From NCBI GenBank assembly GCA_031277075.1, contig JAISLV010000004.1:1-15189 (forward strand): a stretch of DNA of 15,189 bases, read 5' to 3'. A program made the translations under genes and the position numbers. Positions 14,311 through 15,189 of this stretch are shown here, piece after piece (position 1 is the stretch's first letter; each line of letters starts with the position of its first letter). The DNA is from Endomicrobium sp. (GTDB lineage Bacteria > Elusimicrobiota > Endomicrobiia > Endomicrobiales > Endomicrobiaceae). The notes under the pieces are model-generated. The model made no database searches and was not told the origin of the DNA. It saw only the letters and a list, made by a program, of their open reading frames with translations.

Positions 14311-14370
14311 GTTAATTCCCCTTTTGTAAAAAAGGGGCGGACGAAGACGGAAGTCTTCGGACGGGGTAAC
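14311..14370. repeat. Compound inverted repeat (two hairpins inside outer GTTA/TAAC arms)
   Basis: CCCCTTTT and AAAAGGGG (14318-14325, 14330-14337) form an 8-bp hairpin. CGAAGAC and GTCTTCG (14342-14348, 14353-14359) form a second, 7-bp hairpin. The outer ends GTTA (14311-14314) and GGGGTAAC (14363-14370) could pair with each other and with the CCCC. This cloverleaf-like design resembles palindromic intergenic repeats or small non-autonomous elements. No transposase is present. Confidence 0.7.
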
Positions 14371-14413
14371 AATTTGTCGTTTGCCGTCGCCGTTATATCT
14401 GTCATACAAAACT

Positions 14414-14427
14414 GACGCGAACGCGTC
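14414..14427. repeat. Palindrome GACGCG-AA-CGCGTC
   Basis: A perfect 6-bp inverted repeat 60 bases before trpE. On the minus strand GCGACGCG..CGCGTCAGTT resembles the minus-strand form GCGACGCAGCGTCGCAGTT of the palindrome at 7829-7875, so the two may be diverged copies of one repeat. Confidence 0.6.
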
Positions 14428-14486
14428 GCCCAATTAACTTGAAAAAATAAAATTGCTGAAATCAAAGCGTAAAATTGGAGGAAAAA

Positions 14487-15189
14487 ATGTTTAGACCGCC
14501 GCTTGAGGAAGCTCAAAAATACTTAAAAGATTATTCCGTAATTCCCGTATATAAAGAGATTTTTGCCGACGTTAAAACTTCGGTTGAAATTCTTAAAAAT
14601 TTTTTAAAAGAAAACAAGAAATGCTTTTTGCTTGAAAGCGTTGAAAACGGCGAAAGCTGGGGGCGGTATTCTTTTCTCGGCTGCGACCCTAAACTTTCCG
14701 CAAGCTGCCGCGACGGCAAAGTTGTAATTGACGACAGCAAAATTACTGAAGTTCAAACGGAAGAACCCGTAAAAGTTTTAAGGGAAATTCTTTCAAAATA
14801 CAAAAGCCCGAAATTTGATTTTCTGCCTCCTTTTACAGGAGGGTTCGTAGGGTATTTTTCTTACGATTATATAAAATACGTTGAAAAATCTTTGAAACTT
14901 GAAAACAGAAACGCGGAAAATTTTGACGATTTTTCTCTTATGCTTTTTGACAAAATTATAGCCGTAGACCATTTTAAACAAAAAATTTTCATAATAGCAA
15001 ACGCCGCGTCTGACAACTTTGAAATCAATTACGAGCAAGCAAAAAAAGATATAGCGGAACTTGAAAAAATTATAAAAAGCCCGTCTTCCGATATTAACTT
15101 TAAATCCGAACTCAAGTCTGATTTGCGTTTATTGCATAACGAAGAAGAATTTTCCGCAATGATTGAAAAAATTAAAAAGCATATCTTTG
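14487..15189 (+). CDS. trpE: Anthranilate synthase component I TrpE (3' end outside window)
   Basis: TrpE converts chorismate and ammonia, supplied by TrpG from glutamine, to anthranilate, the first committed step of tryptophan synthesis. The visible 234 residues cover the N-terminal domain: CFLLESVENGESWGRYSFLG (36-55) contains LLES, the tryptophan feedback-binding motif, followed by GCDPKL. FTGGFVGYFSYDYIKYVEKS is the conserved GGxxGYxxYD block. The reading frame is open to the window end, and the catalytic chorismate-binding domain lies beyond it. ATG 14487 has GGAGG six bases upstream (14477-14481). PabB is a close paralogue, but the LLES motif and the Trp-specific T-box upstream favour TrpE. 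A trp operon probably continues to the right. Confidence 0.94.
   Translation, partial: MFRPPLEEAQKYLKDYSVIPVYKEIFADVKTSVEILKNFLKENKKCFLLESVENGESWGRYSFLGCDPKLSASCRDGKVVIDDSKITEVQTEEPVKVLREILSKYKSPKFDFLPPFTGGFVGYFSYDYIKYVEKSLKLENRNAENFDDFSLMLFDKIIAVDHFKQKIFIIANAASDNFEINYEQAKKDIAELEKIIKSPSSDINFKSELKSDLRLLHNEEEFSAMIEKIKKHIF

Larger units (their letters stand above)
14078..14486. other. 409-base gene-free, repeat-rich spacer between T-box terminator and trpE
   Basis: No plausible coding sequence, tRNA or second regulator was found here. The stretch is a mosaic of short repeats: a tandem 8-mer array at 14095-14126 with partial copies at 14186-14200, palindromes at 14157-14177, 14217-14230 and 14414-14427, and a compound inverted repeat at 14311-14370. 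Words such as GCCGTTTGCCGTT (14302-14314) and GTTTGCCGTCGCCGTT (14377-14392) recur and are complementary to GACGGCAACGGC (14136-14147). It must be transcribed as leader RNA whenever the T-box reads through. Its last ten bases hold the trpE ribosome binding site GGAGG (14477-14481). Confidence 0.8.

Noticed and set aside
14295..14516. Minus-strand open frame of 73 codons in the trpE leader spacer
   Set aside because: It spans several inverted repeats and the trpE start, has no ribosome binding site, and its product has no recognisable feature.

Overview
The window looks like chromosome from an AT-rich, Gram-negative, probably anaerobic bacterium. An outer-membrane FadL/OmpP1-type protein implies a second membrane. 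A long-form diphosphate-dependent phosphofructokinase fits fermentative glycolysis. Gene density is high and intergenic gaps carry short palindromic repeats. This suits an Elusimicrobiota/Endomicrobium-like gut lineage, but that placement is an impression from style and gene content, not shown by the sequence.

Region 1 (1-7757, + strand) is one tightly packed run: pdxJ (5' end cut by the window), darT, darG, glmS, hflX, acpS, nnrD and an M20 amidohydrolase, with gaps of 0-9 bases or short overlaps. Most are housekeeping genes (vitamin B6, hexosamine synthesis, ribosome rescue, ACP activation, NAD(P)H repair). The exception is a complete DarT/DarG DNA ADP-ribosylation toxin-antitoxin and phage-defence pair between pdxJ and glmS. 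Its antitoxin reading frame runs 13 bases into glmS.

Region 2 (7758-9902) holds a convergent spacer with a two-tier palindrome, then rsmE and mtaB on the - strand (16S rRNA m3U methyltransferase and tRNA ms2t6A methylthiotransferase). They overlap and are read from a promoter that abuts the promoter of the next gene.

Region 3 (9903-13717, + strand) has a YqaA/DedA-type membrane protein whose predicted transcript is nearly leaderless, then a FadL-family outer-membrane protein with a terminator, then PPi-dependent phosphofructokinase with its own terminator.

Region 4 (13718-15189, + strand) is a tryptophan regulatory unit. A perfect sigma-70-type promoter (TTGACA, 17 bases, TATAAT) drives a complete T-box leader: Stem I motifs, UGG specifier, T-box bulge with UGGC, and mutually exclusive antiterminator and terminator. 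The regulated gene is trpE, cut by the window end. It starts 409 bases after the terminator, beyond a gene-free spacer packed with tandem 8-mers and several palindromes. The strongest points for follow-up are the DarTG cassette embedded in an essential-gene operon, and the tryptophan T-box with its repeat-invaded leader.
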